DNA from: Epiperipatus broadwayi
Taxonomy: Eukaryota > Onychophora > Udeonychophora > Euonychophora > Peripatidae
DNA length: 64,000 bases
Direction of reading: 5' to 3'
Assembly (NCBI GenBank): GCA_028023455.1
Contig: JAQFVV010012396.1
Coordinates: forward strand, 10,334,085-10,398,084
Position 1 is the stretch's first letter. Each line of letters begins with the position of its first letter. A model generated the notes under the pieces. It did no database searches. It saw nothing but the letters and a program-made list of their open reading frames with translations, and had not been told where the DNA came from. Below, in pieces: positions 22,220 through 34,029 of the stretch. The position numbers were made by a program, and so were the translations under genes.

Positions 22220-23050
22220 TGTTTAATTTAATGCTTTTATATAGTGAAATCTAATATGTGTGTTTGCATACATTGGCTTCATTTAAAAGTAGTATCTTCA
22301 GTTAGAACCAGTGATTTATAAAATGATAGGAGTTATAGCTAGTAATTGTACACTTTTAAGATATCAGTTCGTTTACATAAAACGATAGTTAAATGCATAG
22401 ATAACTAAATTCGAATTATATAAGATAATACAGACGTATGTGTGCGTGTAAAGAAACAATGCATAGATATAAATAAAATCAATTTTCTAAAATATTTAAA
22501 AATAAAATTGCATTTGCCAGTAGCATTTAATTTTATTTCAGTCTATTAATATTATTATTTTACCATTACTAAATTAAAAAAACAATAAAAAAAGAGATGT
22601 TAAGAATTCAGTGTGACTTAATCGTAATGGACTTTCTGTGTTAAAAGCTTTTTATTTGTTATGTAATAAGAGGTAGAGAAAACCTTTCACCATAGGGATA
22701 GATTAAGATCAAAAAATATACGAAAAATAACTAGAGTATAACTATTTTAAGATAAATGAAAGATGTCCAGAGCAAAATATATATTTATGCACTGGTAATA
22801 ATAAATTAGTCATATAAAATTTTGTATATATAGCCTGTAAAATGTATTATAAGGATTTTAAATATAACTTGCCACTGGAAGCTCTGTGGGTAAGATCACA
22901 GAAATGGCTATGGAAAGAAACATAGGCTAGAATAGCAAATTCTCTCTAATAGGTTGTTTGTACGATTGCAATGTAAGCAGTTCCAGCAATAGAGATCGTC
23001 CATATGTCTTTTACTAATAAACATCTGTCTGATTAAATCCCAAATGTATA
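22220..23050. other. A+T-rich stretch, nothing recognised
   Basis: No coding, palindromic or tRNA-like signal was seen. Confidence 0.4.
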
Positions 23051-23052
23051 AC

Positions 23053-23195
23053 ATTAGTAGGCACTAGATGGGGATTTTATGCACAAATCTTCTGGCATCC
23101 ATTGATTACTCTGGCTTGCACTGAGTGGCAATACGTATAGAAAGTTTTGCCTGTTTTAAGAAAGCATAAGAAATGGTGATCATATAATATTCAAC
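23053..23195 (+). mobile_element. family B insertion 4, 5'-truncated
   Basis: A plus-strand B copy starting at GTAGGCACTAGATGGGG and ending with TTTTGCCTGTTTTAAG and the tail AGCATAAGAAATGGTGATCAT. It lacks the ribozyme and the inverted partner, as expected for a 5'-truncated retrocopy. No clear target duplication was found. Confidence 0.75.
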
Positions 23196-23406
23196 AGTAT
23201 GACCCAAAAAAGAAAGATGCAATGCTCTGGTTCTTCATTTTACTGGTTCTAGAATTTTCAAGTCATACCGATCAATGAATCAATTTTAAATAGTGAAACA
23301 CTTAAATGCTCGGTAAGAGAATGAAAAAAAAGTTTATATTCTTAGTAAAAAAGGAAATTCAGCATGCCTGTATTGAATTATCTCTTATGTTTCTCTGTCA
23401 AACAAG

Positions 23407-23720
23407 ATTTTCACACGACCTACAACTCTCAGTGTCATCTTATATTGCTGACCCACTTGATCACACACATGTTGAAAAGACAACCATCAGTATATGTATT
23501 TTGTGCTAAACCAGCACTCATCAGTTGGTTCAGATTACCATCTCCACACATATATACAATCAGTACTCAGCCTTATATTAAGATAGCCAATCAACCTACT
23601 CCAATCCACAACTCTTCAGCCTTATAAGAAGGCACTGAGAGTTGTGGACATGTGAAAGTCTGAGTTCGGATCCCACATATATTACATATATAAATACAGG
23701 TGTTAAGCCTGTACAATGTA
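23407..23720. mobile_element. family A insertion 4: inverted pair with exact 13-bp target duplication
   Basis: A 314-bp insertion flanked by the exact repeat TCTGTCAAACAAG (23394-23406 and 23721-23733). The left arm is a long minus-strand A copy lacking its 3' tail. The right arm is a short plus-strand A segment with the complete 3' end (TTAAGCCTGTACAATGTA). The arms meet near 23620 at CTTCAGCCTTATAAG. Polarity is the same as at 8.46-9.25 kb. Confidence 0.85.
23478..23546 (-). ncRNA. hammerhead ribozyme, family A copy 4 (decayed)
   Basis: On the minus strand CUGAUGA (23518-23524) is followed by a 5-bp stem II, GUGCU-GGUUU-AGCAC, with the canonical G-C closing pair. The GAAA box reads AAAA, stem III has a C-A mismatch, and the 3' strand of stem I is altered. 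Predicted inactive. Confidence 0.65.
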
Positions 23721-23733
23721 TCTGTCAAACAAG

Positions 23734-25145
23734 GAAACTGATGCTCAGTGATACAAAATGAGATAAAGTCACACTCCATCGCACCAAAACACAGCTATGT
23801 TAAAATCCAGATTCTATCTGCATATATAAATTGTTCTGATTTGAATGATTAATTACAAAGTGTTTGCCTTATCAATCTTATATATCTATATGCTTATTCT
23901 TATTCCATTATTAGACTATTTTGATTTGTAAAATTGATTCTTGATAAACCTAGCCACATTTTGGGAAGCCATTTTATTGTACCAATAACCTTGAGGGACC
24001 ATCTTTAAATAGAGTAAAACACGTTATATTTCCTAACCAACTCCCAAAAATCAACACTAGTATTTTGAAATATTTTTTCTTTTCACTTAACAATAATTTA
24101 ATTTAAATAAAAAAATAATACATTTTATTCTTTATCAGGACGCCACGCTAAATGAATCAATTTCAAAAACCAGGATTCCTCAATTTTTTATACCACGGCA
24201 ATTTTGTTCAATGGTTAAACAGTCTCTTTAATTAAAAAAATTTTTTTTCCTTAATTAAGAAGTGCTAAAATGACCATTTGAAAATGAAAGTTGTTAAATA
24301 AAAAGCACTGACAATTTAAATTTAAATTAACAATTTATTTCACAATTAAAATCAATTCCATATATATACACGCACACAAAATTAAGCCTAATTATTTTCA
24401 AATGCATTCGCACACCAAAGCTTGTAAAAAATAAATCAATACATATAAAATGAATGTTAATAGAGAAATCAGATTGTACTGACTTAAGGCCTTTTCAAAA
24501 TGTTTTTTTTTTTTTTTAAGATTTTAAAAAAATAGTCTTACCATGGTATTTTATTTTTTTAACACTTCCATTACTGATCAGAATGGCACAAAATCGTAAT
24601 GTTTTCTCTGTCAAATGGTTTTCTTTTAAAATGTTCCGTTTTTCAAAACAAAATAGTCAATTGAGACACACATTTCCATAGTCATTTAAAATTAATCTTA
24701 GGTTAGGTCTTGGCATTCGAGTTCAGGAATCTCCAGAAGAAATCTACATAGTTTATGGTGAGTTAGTACACTTTAGTGCCTAAAAATAAATATTCTATTA
24801 TTGAACAAATATTTGAAATTGAAAAGTTAACTTTGTTAATAAAAAACATAATTTATATATGAGAGATTCTGTTGAAACAAATTAAACAACATAATTATTT
24901 TGAATGAACTAATATGTTGGCTAGAATCAACCTAGTTAAAATTGATTGGTATTTATCACATTGTAGCCACCAAAGTCAGGAGAATTAATATATAAATAAA
25001 AAGGTACAAATGTAAATAATTTTAATTGTTTAATATTCTATTGTCTTTTTATTATTATTATCAAAAACAGGTTTATTCAACTATGTTTACAATAAAAAAA
25101 AAAAAAAATTATAAAATAACATTAAATTTGGCAATACATTTATAA
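23734..25145. other. A+T-rich stretch, nothing recognised
   Basis: Homopolymer-rich. No gene or repeat family could be assigned. Confidence 0.4.
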
Positions 25146-25149
25146 ACCA

Positions 25150-27420
25150 TTAAATTACTTAATGTCCAATATTAATAAGATTCCATGTGGAATTTACTAT
25201 AAAGTGAGAAGCTAACTTCAAATCTCTTTCTTTGATATCTTTTAATTTTTGTAAAAAAATTAATGTTGGATCAGGTATAACTGACTTGAAAATTAGGAAG
25301 CATCTGACATACCATAGACAGAAAATGATGAAAGTTGCACTTCTTATAATTGCATAGGCAAAACCTTCTATGAGTGTGTTGATAATTGGATGTTTTGGTG
25401 TATAAATTTGATTAATCAATATTCTACAGCCCCGAAGAGAGGAACAATCATTGAAAATGTGAAATATGGTATCATCCTCCCTATGGCAGAGTGAGCAAAC
25501 AGGGTCCAAAGATAAAAAACCTATATACATCACAAGAAAGTGGCTTTGTTGGAAGTGCATTGAGATTTAGCTTTAGAAGAAAGTCCAAATATTTTGGCTC
25601 TAGATTACATCTTTTATATTTCTTTATAATGGCAAAGTTTGTACATGTGAGAATGTTATGATCTGGGATAATTGTTGAAAAAAAAAGAAGATAGGCATCC
25701 CAATAACGAAGTTTCATTGGTTTTATTTGAGTTAAAGGTGTGAGAATTTTTTGCAATATCAATTAAAACTTGTGTCAGCCAACCATCATTAATTGGAGGT
25801 GGAGTATCTGTAGGATGAATAGATAAAAAAGGTGAGTCATCAGAAAAAATCCCATTAAGTCTTGTAATGAGGTTATTTGATTTCTGTAGACAAAGAACCT
25901 GAAGTGAATGCAGTGACAAGCCATTAAGTCTTGTTGGTCTCTGCACTCTTCTTAAGCTAATAGCAACAGTTTTACCCTTCCACATTAATCTAGAGCAAAG
26001 AGAGTTTATATTCTGAATAAATTTTGATGAGAATTTAATGAACAGCATGTAGTAAGCAATTCTGGGGAACAGTAACATGTTGAGAAGGGCTGCTTGCAAA
26101 TAATGATGTATAAACTTTTGAAAGTGAATCAATTATTTTTTCTTGCAGAATTCATGATAGTGTCTTGTATTAATTTCCTCATTGCTGTATGAGAGAGACT
26201 CATTGTTAGCCCAAAAATTTTTGTGGCATAGCTGTGAAAAGGAATGGAATGGATTGTCCAGATGAAAGTCTCCATACAGCAGATTTTCTAAGGTTAAACA
26301 CAAGACCTGACTCTATGGTGAAATTGTCCATAATTTGAATTAGTTTCGGTATGAACTTTCTAGATGGTAAGAACACCGCCACATCATCCATGTAGGATAT
26401 GTGCTGAATGGATTTATTGATACCAGAAATGTACAATCCAGGAAGATTCATCTCTAAAGATTTAAGGAATGGATTTATATATAGAAGGAAGAGTAGGGGA
26501 CTAAGAGGAGAGCCCTATGGAATCGACTTGGTAGGTGTGAATGAGTTTGAAATTTTGCCATTTAATGAAATTTCAATATTTAGAAGGTTAGTAATGATGT
26601 TCATTATACCTGTGGCAATGTTCAGATCACTTAGGAGATGTATTAGTTGAGGAATTCTGATTGAGTCAAAAGCAGCTGAAATATAAAGTTGGACAACTAT
26701 TGGCTTTGACTTTTTATTTTTTCTTGTATACTGAATAGGCAGTGTGCCTCAGCTGTGGAACTACCTTTCTTTGCAAATTGAAAACTAGAGATAAATGGCA
26801 GAATGAGATTTTGAATTTTATCTTTGATAATTGCTTCAATCAGTTTAATAATCAATGGAGTCATCAAGATTGATCTAAGGTTCTCCAGAAGTGATGGGAT
26901 AATAGCACTCTTAAGAAATGGGACCATCACAATGGGATGGGATAGAGTGGACTTGAGGCAAATAGATCAATCATTCTACTCACTATTGGTACTGTGAACG
27001 CTTCAAGATGTTTGAACATGAATTTTGGTATTCCATGGATACAAGGGTGTATTCTATCAGGCATGGATGAGAGTTTAGCTCTAATATCATCATTACATAT
27101 ATCATGAATGTCTCACAAGAATATATAAATGTATCAAGCACCAAACTCTGTGAAACATCTACTAGATTGCATTTATAATGATTTAAAATTTGTAAAATCA
27201 TGCCATTACCTGAGAAAATTATATTATTCACTGTGATTGCTGATGGAATTTTAGACTTACTTTGAAAACCCATAGCCCACCTTATATATCCCCTTGAGAA
27301 GTTATGAGGTTTAGAGAGGTAAAGCCTAGCCTTTTTAGTAGCCAGATAGTCTATTGTATTTGTTAAAGAAAATTATACAGAATTCATTTTTTATATTCAG
27401 CTATTTTTATTTCATGGAGA
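25150..27420 (-). pseudogene. L1/Tx1-like non-LTR retrotransposon relic (reverse transcriptase)
   Basis: The frames shift along the minus strand but the order of motifs is coherent. Near 27100-26940 there is DRIHPCIHGIPKFMFKHLEA, then PSLLENLRSILMTPLIIKL and FQFAKKGSSTAEA near 26900-26740 (RT boxes 1-2), an AAFDSI box near 26690, GSPLSPLLFLLYINPF near 26520-26470, and the catalytic SYMDDVAVFLPS near 26400-26365. ESGLVFNLRKS follows near 26305. The C-terminal region has SRLMWKGKTVAISLRRVQRP (about 25990-25930) and a CSLC-xxx-DTIFHIFNDC cysteine/histidine cluster near 25500-25435. The YMDD residues survive, but frameshifts and stops rule out a product. A plus-strand open frame at 26408-26650 is only the antisense. 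Confidence 0.85.
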
Positions 27421-27543
27421 GGTCTTCACATGATAAAAAACATTTAGATATTTAAAAAAATAAATTATCTTATTTGCAAATGTAGATACATTAAAATTGC
27501 ACAAATTGGTATTTCTAATGTATAAATAATTGCTTATTTGTTA

Positions 27544-27603
27544 AAACAGGCAAAACTCACTATACATATTGCCACATATGTATTGATCATGTGATGTTTA
27601 TTG
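27544..27603. mobile_element. family B micro-insertion (60 bp) with exact 13-bp target duplication
   Basis: Only 60 bp are inserted between two copies of TGCTTATTTGTTA (27531-27543 and 27604-27616). It consists of the minus-strand end AAACAGGCAAAACTCACT..ATTGCCACA joined to the plus-strand B tail TGATCATGTGATG. It keeps the outer ends and nothing of the middle, and is therefore a minimal insertion product of the family. Confidence 0.85.
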
Positions 27604-27619
27604 TGCTTATTTGTTATAA

Positions 27620-28850
27620 ATGTGATTTTTTCAGTTTTATTGAATCAATATTTGAGAAAACAAAATGCAAAAATAGTATATTTTACTTTCTTCAATGTTT
27701 TATTGTGAACCCATTAATAATATCGTCCTAATTTTATTATTATTCTTTTTATAAATTGTAAAGATTTCGCAGGCGTCATTCGTTCAAACATAACAAATGG
27801 AATTTAAAGTGATTGCTTAACACCTTCACGCTTTCATTTCCATACACTTAAGATTTGTCCATACATAAATGTTTGGGTTGAAAGAATGGGTGGATTCATT
27901 CCATTCTTTCTAAAGTACTATATTTTGTGTCTGGAAAAAAGTGAGAGTATTCATTTATAATTTATCTTTAAAGCGCATGTGCATTGGCTTAATCACTAAT
28001 ATCACTAATACAGTATTAAAACATAACACTATATAAAATAATATATCATTATTATTTTTTATGTATTCTGATTCAATAGACAAAAATGCCAATGAAGAGC
28101 TGATTTCACATTAACATGATAAAATCATTCTGAAACATTTAGGTAAACAACATAATTGAAAAATCTGCATTACCACATATTAGTGCATCTACAATTATAT
28201 TACTTTGCATTTGATATTCATTGTAAGATTTACAAATTAAAGAGACAAAAAAAAATGTAATTTCATTTAGCATGTGATAAAATGTATTAATTTTTGAAAA
28301 AGACAGTTCAAGCAGACCTGGGGCTTTGATAAATGCGAGGTCATATGCTACCACAATGCCCTCAGGCCAGTTCTATTCATGAGGCTAGGTGTGCTAAAAT
28401 TTATTTTGCACAAAGGCACCTCATATCTATATGGTGTGTCTGTATGTGTGGGTAGCTATTATATAATAAAATTTTGCAGTATTTATTTATAGATTATATA
28501 AAAAAACAGCATAATGAATTACATTCATTTCCTTTTTTGATTACTCTTTAATTATAATTTTCTTAAATATTTTATAAGTAAATGCTAATTTTATGATGAT
28601 GACAAATTTTATATCTAGTATTCTTATGAGTATTGGTCTGCTTATGGCAGTCTTAATTTAATGTTAAGCTAATTCCATTAATAATAATATTTGGATCATA
28701 TCTTATAACAATGTAGTGATAATAATTCTTATTCTTCATTATAAGTTGTATATAATGAAGCAATCAATCTTAGCTTAAGATTCAGCTTCATAGTTCTATC
28801 TACTAACCTATGTTTAAACCCTATTTCCTATTCCACTCCTTTAGTCGCAT
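27620..28850. other. A+T-rich stretch, nothing supported
   Basis: A 71-residue minus-strand open frame at 28139-28354 has no recognisable motif or splice context. No repeat family member was found. Confidence 0.4.
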
Positions 28851-30170
28851 ATATATATATATATATTGAACCGAATTCGAATATGTGGATTCGTAACACC
28901 GGTCTCTTAGGCAGAGAAGAACATACTCGGAGAGTATGTATGCCCAAACGATAGCTATAAAGTATATAACTAACGTTACATTTCCAGGACATAACTTCTT
29001 CTCGACTGTTGAGTTCAACACCAAGTTCAAAGCACTTTTTTTGTTTGTGTATAAACATGGGTGCCAGCTATCTATTCAAGGATGAATAAATAACGCACTT
29101 TAAGCAATGGCCACTAACTCAACGCCTAAATCCACGACTAGCTCAGCTGTTTGTAATCACTAATAGATTATACTTAATTAGTGATTAAAAGAATTAATAA
29201 AAGAATTTGTTAAAAAGAATTGATAAAAAGAATTGACCGACAAATAAAGTTTAATTTTAAAGATAATTTATTAACTAACATTTATTTACTAAATTTAAAC
29301 ATTTTATAATTCTAATAAAACACACGCATATTTTAAATTAACATTTCTAAATAGTCTAAATATTCCTATAGATTCAATAACAGAACACTCTAATTTAACT
29401 AATAAATATTGATATAATGATCATGCACATATTAACTCATGCACACACATAATAATAAAGGACTACATAGCATTTGAAATTTAATCACACACATATCAAT
29501 AGTTCATTTATGTATGATATCGAGTTCATATAATTAGACTCTTGGAGGATTCGCACGAATTAATGAAATGCAATGGCTATTACAGTATAAACGAAAATAA
29601 GCAAATGTTTTACCTAGGATTTTGAATGTTGATGTAGAATTTTGTTCTTTGGAGGCTGCTTTCGGTGAGGATATTTCCATTATAAATGCTTACCAGCCGG
29701 CTGGGACGTTTCCTTGCTGAGTTTCCTGATTTTCACGATTATTGCTATCGGAGACAAATAGATACTGACGGAGATTTTCTAAGATGTTAAGCTGACATTA
29801 TTTCACGGGCAGATCTGCTCTTTTCTCGGACATCTGGGCTGGAGATAAACGTGCGTTCCAAAATATTCTCAGCACTGCATTTTGTTTCTTAACTGACTCA
29901 ATTAATTTCCGAACTGCACTCTCTCAATAACTTTGTGAACTGATTGTCTCAACTCAATTAATTTGTGAAAAGCCTACTGTCCGATAAAAAAAGTCTATTT
30001 ATACCTGCACCTTGTTGTCTTTCTGATATCTCCGGCAAAGATCTGTTGTCGAATTGATAATCATTTGATAAACGTGTTTTGAAAGATTGCTTAATTAGTA
30101 ATAGCCATGCAAAAACGTATTGTTTTATATTAATTAATATCTAATAGCCATTGCCGTGTTTTTTAATGAT
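28850..30170 (-). other. unassigned block with CpG-containing sequence; possible LTR or gene 5' region
   Basis: This block has more G+C and CpG than its surroundings and is not repeated elsewhere in the window. On the minus strand it has a TATA box near 30.0 kb, a leader, a splice-donor-like CTG-GTAAGC at 29696-29689, and further downstream a non-repetitive segment at 28.83-29.06 kb. No protein domain, tRNA primer site or terminal repeat was seen. A solitary LTR and a gene's first exon are both possible. Confidence 0.3.
29970..30003 (-). promoter_or_regulatory. TATA-box promoter candidate
   Basis: The minus strand reads TATAAATA at 30003-29996, followed about 25 bp downstream by a GACAGTAGG initiator-like sequence. 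A leader of about 280 nt without a clear reading frame leads to the GTAAGC donor-like site at 29693. The spacing fits a polymerase II core promoter. In A+T-rich DNA a chance TATA match is possible. Confidence 0.35.
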
Positions 30171-30673
30171 AATCTTCTTTAACTTTCACATACATTTTAT
30201 TTATTTACAAATCACATATATATACGCACATATATTTTTAATACAATTTACTATTTAGTTTTAACATTATTTTTTCTTTAATTAAAATTGAATGAAAAGA
30301 GATTTGTAAGTTTTAACTTTTTTAAATTATATTTTTACGAATACTAATAAAAACCCTTTACTTCCTTTTATAACGCTTAGTTTCATTTCTCAAAGCAAGA
30401 CTCCCCCTCCCCCCTTTTGACTAATTAATTGTAGCTTTTTTATTTCAAAAACTAACGCTAGAAAACTATTTAATTCTTATCTTTTTCGAAAACAAGCTGC
30501 AATAAATTCTTCAACATTTAATTTTATGTTTTTCTTTTATGAAAGATTACTTTAATAATAATTTTAGATAAAAAATTATATGTGCCTATATCAATATAGG
30601 TACAATATATATATTACGTATATATTTGAGATGCTTGTCTAAGTTATAAAAATTTAACTTTTAAATAACATTT

Positions 30674-31799
30674 GTTGCTGACATAGTATGCGCTTGATGG
30701 CCATTTTGAATTTTTAAACACCCAAAAACACTGCTGGCACATGCAAGTGATAAGTGACATTGACTAGAAGGACTCAGTTTTCAAAAAATTAATTAGCCTA
30801 AGGCACTACAATTAAAAAAGGGAGGGGAAAGAAAGTAATGTGGAAATTAAATAGCCTGAGGCACTAAACTTAAAAAGTGCAGGGAAAGAGAGTAACATGG
30901 GAAGTTAAATAGCCTAGGTGCTACAATGGAAAAAAGTGCGGGAAAAGAAAAAAAAAGGGAAAAAAGAAAGTAACATTGAAAATTAAAAAAATTACAAATC
31001 CTTTAAAATTAATCAAAAACACTGATTTATATAGTGATAATCAAACATTGTAATAGTAAATCTCAAAAAATTAATGTATGTTAAGGCATTTAAAAAAACA
31101 TAAATGCTATTTACAAAAAGCCTTTATATAGCAATAATTAGAAAAATAATAAATGCTACTTTCAAAAGCTTATTCCGGTCTTTCAACAGTATTCTATTGT
31201 AGCGCCTTAGGCTATTTAATGTTGTTATAATGTTTGATTTATAGCATTATAGCTTTTAAATATTGTTTTTTAAATTTATATTACTGATTTAGTATATACT
31301 GTTGAAAGACCGGAATAAGCTTTTGAAAGTAGCATTTATTATTTTTCTAATTATCACTAGCTATATAAAAATAGCAATTATGATTTTTTTAAAATGCCTT
31401 AGCATATGTTAATTTTTTGAGATTTACTATTACAATGTTTGATTATCACTATATAAATTAGCATTTTTGATTTATTTTAAAGGATTTTGTAATTTTTAAA
31501 ATTTTCAATGTTACTTTCTTTTTTCACTTTTTTTTCTTTTCCTGCACTTTTTTCCATTGTAGCACCTAGGCTATTTAACTTCCCATGTTACTCTTTTCCC
31601 GCAATTTTTAAGTTTAATGCCTCAGGCTATTTAATTTCCACATTATTTCTCCCCCTCCCTTTTTAAATTGTAATGCCTTAGGCTAATTAATTTTTTGAAA
31701 ACTGAGTGCTTCTGATGTCATTTATCACTTGCATGTGCCAAGAGTGTTTTTGGGTGTTTTAAAATTCAAAATGGCCACCGAGTACGTACTATATCAGCA
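30674..31799. mobile_element. 1.1-kb foldback element with internal subrepeats
   Basis: Two arms of roughly 500 bp (about 30674-31190 and 31290-31799) are inverted copies. The outer ends read TGCTGAYATAGTA and the inner ends CTTATTCCGGTCTTTCAACA. Each arm has about three subrepeats containing TAGCCTRAGGCACTA followed by a purine-rich AAAAAGTGCRGGGAAAGA stretch. The outermost 100 bp resembles the family E core (CAAAAACACTGCTGGCACAT). There is no coding capacity. The architecture matches foldback-type non-autonomous DNA elements. A clear target duplication was not found. Confidence 0.75.
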
Positions 31800-31955
31800 C
31801 CATAAAATCTTGTATATATATTATGGTGGCATCGCACATTATCTGTATAAATTATGGCATTCAAACTAGGGTCATTTATTTTTAAAGCAGTAAATCTTAT
31901 TTCATGTTGTTAGGGACATCCTTCCATACTGCATTACTGACATTCGGCATATCTT

Positions 31956-31957
31956 CG

Positions 31958-31991
<34 letters not shown>

Positions 31992-32063
31992 GTGCTTCTA
32001 ATCTTCTAATCGTGAATATATATATATATATATATATATATTATGTGCTTCTAATCTTCTAAT
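31956..32063. repeat. 55-bp tandem duplication with (AT)n core
   Basis: Two units each run from CGTGAATATAT to TGTGCTTCTAATCTTCTAAT (31956 and 32011). They differ only in AT-tract length. Confidence 0.9.
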
Positions 32064-32069
32064 CTGGGG

Positions 32070-33650
32070 GTTGTGACAAGATTGAACCCATAGATTTCTT
32101 CTCAAGCCTTGTCCTGAGGATATTTGACCTTCCCAGGACTATTTATTTCATGTAAAAAGGCCTCTGGCAGTGATTCCCATAAGTTTGGCACATGCTATGC
32201 CTATCCACTTTCTTCATATAAAAGGTCTGTACATCAGTGACATCCACAGCATGCCTTTACTTTTCTCTAAGCACTGCCCAAAAAGGGGGTCTTAGACTTC
32301 GTTTTCATCCAAAAGCACTATCTTTTTCTCTTAGTTCTTTGCCATTATGTCAGTACCACCCAAACTTTGTATTATTATTATTTCTTTTGCGTATAACCTA
32401 ATTTTAGTGCTGTAATAATATTAAAATTGCGCTCTGCTCAATATATATATAAATACCAACTACTTCTAGTTTTATTAATTAAATTTATTTCAGTCTTATA
32501 CAGTCCTGCTGTCATAATTTAGTATTTCTGTGTTTAAGAGTAATCTGCCTTGGGGAAAATAAAGCATTCTTCTTACTATTGTTAAAAGAATTTTCAATAC
32601 ATGTTTTGTCATATAACTAAATGTAATTTTCAAATGTGTTTTTACTTGTTTTCATGACTGTAATGGCATGAAAATAATTTTTTTATATATGTAATGAATC
32701 TCGGAATTCTCCCCAAAATAATGTTAGTCACCACATTTCAGAACTGTAAATCAAAGCATTGATAGCAATTTTATGTAAATTCTTTCTAATAATTGATTGG
32801 CATCTTAATATTGGACCCACCAAAGATGTGTGTTTATTTATAGTATATGTCATTTAATTAATAAAAGAGCATATGAGAAAAAATAGTGTGAATGACCATA
32901 TGTAATTATCGTTTGATAGACTGCTTGCTCATTCACGCACATACTAATGTGTGCAGTTAATTCATATATGTAAATTAATAATTTGTCATTATATTAAACT
33001 ATTTTTTTTGTTGCTTAACTTGTTTGAGTAGTTCGAATTCCTTTTTCTTCACTTCCACACATACAGCTATGCGTGTATATATTTTAGTTAAGTTGCTCTG
33101 CTAGTGGGCCGGATTTAAAATTAATTCTCGTGTGCCATCATTATATATTATTCATTAGATGTTTGATTGGGGGCTTAGATTATGGGTTCGAATCCAGGTT
33201 GGTCCCTGACCTAAATCTCAGACTTGACTGGATTTGAAGTACATTTTGTGAGTTCCAGCTCATGTTGATGGATCAACATGTTTTGACCAGTAGAATACAG
33301 TTTTTTATTTTGTAAAATAAATTATAAATAATCAACTTATATGCATATTATTATTTTATTAGTTAATTATATATTATCATTAATCTCAAAGTATTTTTTT
33401 TATTATATGTGCTCCAAAATCTTGATTACATTGATACTTACAGTAACACTGCTTTATGTAAATTAAAGATTATGAAACGTTAAAGTAAAAATAGATATTT
33501 GTAATACTTTGTTACATTAGACTGGTTTGCTCCACGTAATTAAATGCAATAATAGAGTAATAATTCAAGAATTTAAAGATTTAGGTATTGCAGATCAACT
33601 CTATCAGTACTCCTGTTTAAATGTCATCCTATTTGACAAAACATTTAATT
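32070..33650. other. unassigned A+T-rich stretch with one tRNA-like B-box match
   Basis: GGGTTCGAATCC at 33184-33195 matches the RNA polymerase III B box and could mark a decayed tRNA-derived SINE. I cannot fold a tRNA around it. Nothing else was recognised. Confidence 0.3.
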
Positions 33651-33679
33651 ATTATTATATCTAATGTCAGCATCAGTGT

Positions 33680-34020
33680 GGGCTTTGAACATTCCATCAT
33701 CAGATTTTCAATAGGATGGACGGCTGAAGAATTGGAGAGTGGAGTGGATTGAAACCTGTCCATTAAAGTATGAAGTGACTATCTTAATATACATCTGAGC
33801 ACTTATTGTATATATATGTAGAGATGATAATCTGGACCAACTGACGAGTGCTGGTTTAGCACGAAATATGTATATTGGTGATTATTTATCATTTAGACAT
33901 ATATGTGGACAAGTGTATCAGTTGTATGAGATAGTGTGCAGAGTTGACGGATGTGTGAAAGTCTGAGCTCAAAATACCCTGTATATTATATTGTTTGTAC
34001 AGGTATATATATAGCCTGTA
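33680..34020 (+). mobile_element. family A copy 5, near full length
   Basis: A plus-strand copy of about 340 bp from GGGCTTTGAACATTCC to the 3' hairpin-like end GTACAGG..AGCCTGTATG. It is divergent from the others over its 3' half (the TTCGAAC block is lost), so it is probably older or from another subfamily. Its ribozyme is nevertheless the most canonical of the family. No inverted partner and no clear target duplication were seen. Confidence 0.75.
33823..33890 (+). ncRNA. hammerhead ribozyme, family A copy 5 (most canonical)
   Basis: CUGACGA at 33841-33847, a 5-bp stem II GUGCU-GGUUU-AGCAC with canonical G-C closure (33848-33862), GAAA at 33863-33866, stem III AUAUGUAU, predicted cleavage after A33874. 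The inner stem I is CCAA/UUGG and the outer is UAAUC/GAUUA. Compared with copies 2 and 3, the stem II ends changed from U-U to a G-C pair while the surroundings diverged. Stem II and all core residues are preserved in an otherwise diverged copy, which suggests the structure is or was under selection. Confidence 0.87.
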
Positions 34021-34029
34021 TGTTAGATA

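Noticed and set aside
25831-25845. TCATCAG near 25837 as a minus-strand hammerhead
   Set aside because: It lies in the RT relic; no GAAA box or stems are nearby.
26408-26650. 80-residue plus-strand open frame
   Set aside because: It is the antisense of the RT relic on the minus strand (YMDD region).
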